From JAVJQS01 sp040218815 (GTDB lineage: Bacteria > Bacteroidota > Bacteroidia > Flavobacteriales_E > Vicingaceae), in assembly GCA_040218815.1 (NCBI GenBank), contig JAVJQS010000004.1, positions 785,662 to 849,661 of the forward strand: a DNA stretch of 64,000 bases, read 5' to 3'. The notes beneath the pieces are model-generated. The model was not told where the DNA came from and searched no databases. It was given only the letters and a program-made list of their open reading frames with translations. The position numbers and the translations under genes were made by a program. Below are positions 62,207 to 64,000 of this stretch, in pieces (the stretch's first letter is position 1; each line of letters begins with the position of its first letter).

Positions 62207-62545
62207 TAATGGATAATGGATAATGGATAATGGAATTTACGGGATTAGATTTACGATTGTAGATTTTTGAATTCAGATTTTTGAATTCAGATTTTGAAAA
62301 TTTGATTGATTAATCAATTAGTGAACTTAGTGCAAACTTGGTGGTCTTTGTGGTTAGATAAAATTTCAGATTTACGGTTTTAGATTTACGGTTTTAGATT
62401 TTGGATTGACGATTTACGATTTACGATTGCTAAGCTATACTATCATTTACCCGTCATTGCCCGGAAGAAAAGCCTATTCGCAAGAGGAGTAGCACATTTG
62501 GAATGACTTTTTTAGTAATTAGTCATTAAAAATTGGTCATTAAAA
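62207..62545. repeat. Drifting short-word spacer with palindromic element remnant
   Basis: 339 bp without a gene. GATAATGGATAATGGATAATGG words (62205-62232) resemble those at 23483-23520. AGATTTACGATTG/AGATTTACGGTTTT words follow. At 62453-62507 an element begins GTCATTGCCCGGAAG and ends TTTGGAATGAC, a possible degenerate relative of the 13546-13708 palindromic element. The stretch ends with TTAGTCATTAAAAATTGGTCATT words next to trxB. Confidence 0.6.
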
Positions 62546-63496
62546 TCAGTGTTTCCCTATCTCCGTGAGGTATCGCTCAGCATCTAGGGCAGCCATACAG
62601 CCAGTACCAGCAGCAGTTACTGCTTGACGATAAACTTTATCAGCAGCATCACCTGAAGCAAAAACGCCCGGCACCTTGGTTTTTGAAGTTCCTGGATTTA
62701 CAATTAAGTAGCCCACCTTGTCCATTTCCAACCAATCCTTAAACAAACCCGTGTTTGGTTTATGACCAATGGCTACAAAAAATCCAGTTATTTCTAAGGT
62801 ACGCTCTTCTTGGGTTTGATTATTGAAAATCTGAGCTCCTTCAACTGCTTTGTCTCCTAGTACCTCTTTTACTTCATGATTGAATAATACTTCGATGTTT
62901 TCAGCTTCCATTACACGCTGCGCCATAATGTTAGAAGCCCTGAATTCATCACGCCTAACCAACATATACACTTTATTACATAACTTGGAGAGGTAAGTAG
63001 CTTCTTCACATGCCGTATCTCCGCCACCTACAATAGCAACATCTTGCCCTTTGTAAAAGAAACCATCGCATACTGCACAGGCACTTACTCCGAAACCGTT
63101 TAGCCGTTGCTCAGACTCTAAACCTAACCACATGGCTGAAGCTCCAGTTGATATAATAACAGCATCAGCAGTAATTTCTTTTTTCTCATCAATCCATACC
63201 TTGTGAATAGGACCAGAAAAATCCACTTTTGTAGCTAAGCCAAAGCGCACATCTGTTCCAAAACGCTCTGCTTGTTTCTGAAAATCAATCATCATCTCTG
63301 GCCCGTTGATCCCATCAGGATAGCCCGGATAATTTTCCACATCATTGGTAATGGTCAGTTGCCCACCTGGCTGTAAGCCTTGATACATAACAGGGCTCAT
63401 ATCTGCACGAGCTGCATAAATAGCAGCTGTATATCCTGCAGGCCCTGATCCAATAATTAAACATTTAACGTGCTCTGTGGTATTTTCTTCTGCCAT
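62546..63496 (-). CDS. trxB: Thioredoxin reductase
   Basis: A FAD/NADPH enzyme that reduces thioredoxin; the trxA product at 33.4 kb is a natural partner. The 316-residue protein has the FAD site GSGPAGYTAAIYAAR (16-30), the redox pair Cys140/Cys143 (ACAVCDG), the NADPH site GGGDTACEEA and the C-terminal GVFASGDAADKVYRQ. It is a single gene; the low-complexity spacer lies downstream and an AT-rich region without features (63497-63652) upstream. Confidence 0.96.
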   Translation of the reverse strand: MAEENTTEHVKCLIIGSGPAGYTAAIYAARADMSPVMYQGLQPGGQLTITNDVENYPGYPDGINGPEMMIDFQKQAERFGTDVRFGLATKVDFSGPIHKVWIDEKKEITADAVIISTGASAMWLGLESEQRLNGFGVSACAVCDGFFYKGQDVAIVGGGDTACEEATYLSKLCNKVYMLVRRDEFRASNIMAQRVMEAENIEVLFNHEVKEVLGDKAVEGAQIFNNQTQEERTLEITGFFVAIGHKPNTGLFKDWLEMDKVGYLIVNPGTSKTKVPGVFASGDAADKVYRQAVTAAGTGCMAALDAERYLTEIGKH

Positions 63497-63652
63497 GCTT
63501 GAAAAATTTGAATGGCGAAATTAAGGAAAAGCTAATAATGAATTAAGGAAATTTGGATTTCAAATTTTTGATTCTATGCTCACAATTTAGCGTATAAAAA
63601 TCATTATTTATTGAGAAAAAAATCACTACTACTCTTTTGAATGAAGAAATGA

Positions 63653-64000
63653 TGGATTGCCTTCGGCCATCCTGGGTGGGGAGGCGACAACAAAAAATAC
63701 TTATTCGCTACGCTCTTTTCATTACTAACAAACGCGTTTACTTTTGAGCAAGCTCAAGGTCGATGATTAAGTATTATCTGTAGTGGATTGCCTTCGGCCA
63801 TCCTGGGTGGGGAGGCGACAACAAAAAATACTTATTCGCTACGCTCTTTTCATTACTAACAAACGCGTTTACTTTTGAGCAAGCTCAAGGTAAATAATTA
63901 AGAATTATCTGTAGTGGATTGCCTTCGGCCATCCTGGGTGGGGAGGCGACAACAAAAAATACTTATTCGCTGCGCTCTTTTCATTACAAGCAAATGCGTT
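63653..64000. repeat. 131-bp tandem repeat (at least 2.6 units, runs off the window end)
   Basis: Units start at 63653, 63784 and 63915. Copies are nearly identical; they differ mainly in the last 25 bp and, in copy 3, by a few substitutions. Each unit opens with a near-palindrome, GGATTGCCTTCGGCCATCC, and contains the perfect palindrome TTGAGCAAGCTCAA. The 131-bp period is not a multiple of three, and no open frame crosses it. The first palindrome resembles the GGATGGCC..AGGCAA.CC part of the tRNA-Arg fossil at 29720. Its extent and function are unknown. Confidence 0.9.

Noticed and set aside
63653..64000. CRISPR array
   Set aside because: The whole 131-bp unit is repeated, with no constant short repeat and variable spacers, and no cas genes nearby.

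Overview
The window is a chromosomal segment of a Bacteroidota bacterium, most likely a Flavobacteriales-type marine or freshwater organism; no species can be named from sequence alone. The evidence is: low G+C content; Bacteroidota-type promoters (TTG or TTTG followed by TAnnTTTG) upstream of several genes; four secreted proteins ending in type IX secretion (T9SS) sorting domains; two BspA/DUF285 surface lipoproteins with the acidic stretch after the lipobox cysteine that marks surface lipoproteins in this phylum; a bacillithiol glycosyltransferase (BshA); and a GH3-serine hydrolase fusion. Most of the window is housekeeping, with a gene about every kilobase and no prophage, transposase, integrase, rRNA or CRISPR array.

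Layout. 1-9.4 kb: 5' part of gyrA, clpC, a CBS-pair protein, an unusual tRNA-Arg(ACG), and the bshA/GH3-hydrolase pair. 9.5-17.3 kb: a small membrane protein, mutL and two rhomboid proteases in tight succession, a palindromic intergenic element, a LOG-family protein, a zinc-ribbon protein and a class A penicillin-binding protein. 17.3-24.7 kb: hutH next to hisS, ettA, then a retropepsin-like protease, a RimK ATP-grasp ligase and an AstE/AspA-like zinc hydrolase that look like one amino-acid ligation and removal module. 24.7-29.9 kb is the accessory region: tRNA-Asp, then an intact tRNA-Arg(TCT) preceded by a tandem array carrying copies of its 5' end and followed by several degenerate copies of its 3' end. 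The last two of these 3' copies flank a block of two duplicated BspA lipoproteins and one T9SS protein.

29.9-43.4 kb: pxpABC (5-oxoprolinase), a DUF58 protein, trxA, dnaE, an ArsM-type methyltransferase with an outer-membrane lipoprotein, a T9SS protein, an ABC exporter and a double SpoIIAA-like protein. 43.6-48.8 kb: a CIA30 protein, a fused 2-oxoacid dehydrogenase E1, E2 and an Lrp regulator. 48.9-54.5 kb: two large paralogous T9SS proteins. 54.5-60.7 kb: a phenylacetate/beta-oxidation-type cluster (PaaY-like, enoyl-CoA hydratase, PaaZ with an extra C-terminal DinB/DUF1569-like domain, thiolase). 60.8-64 kb: an Mpl-like ligase, trxB and a 131-bp tandem repeat running off the window end.

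Two themes run through the non-coding DNA. Spacers between co-directional genes are often filled with drifting short words (for example GGATAAT, TTCATCC, ATTCCAAACTCC, GGATTAA). Three genes of the S23/IVP four-helix-bundle family, one of them frameshifted, sit in such spacers inside metabolic operons. No complete new system is proven. The best candidates for something undescribed are the tRNA-Arg-centred repeat array with its surface-protein cassette and the dispersal of the four-helix-bundle genes.
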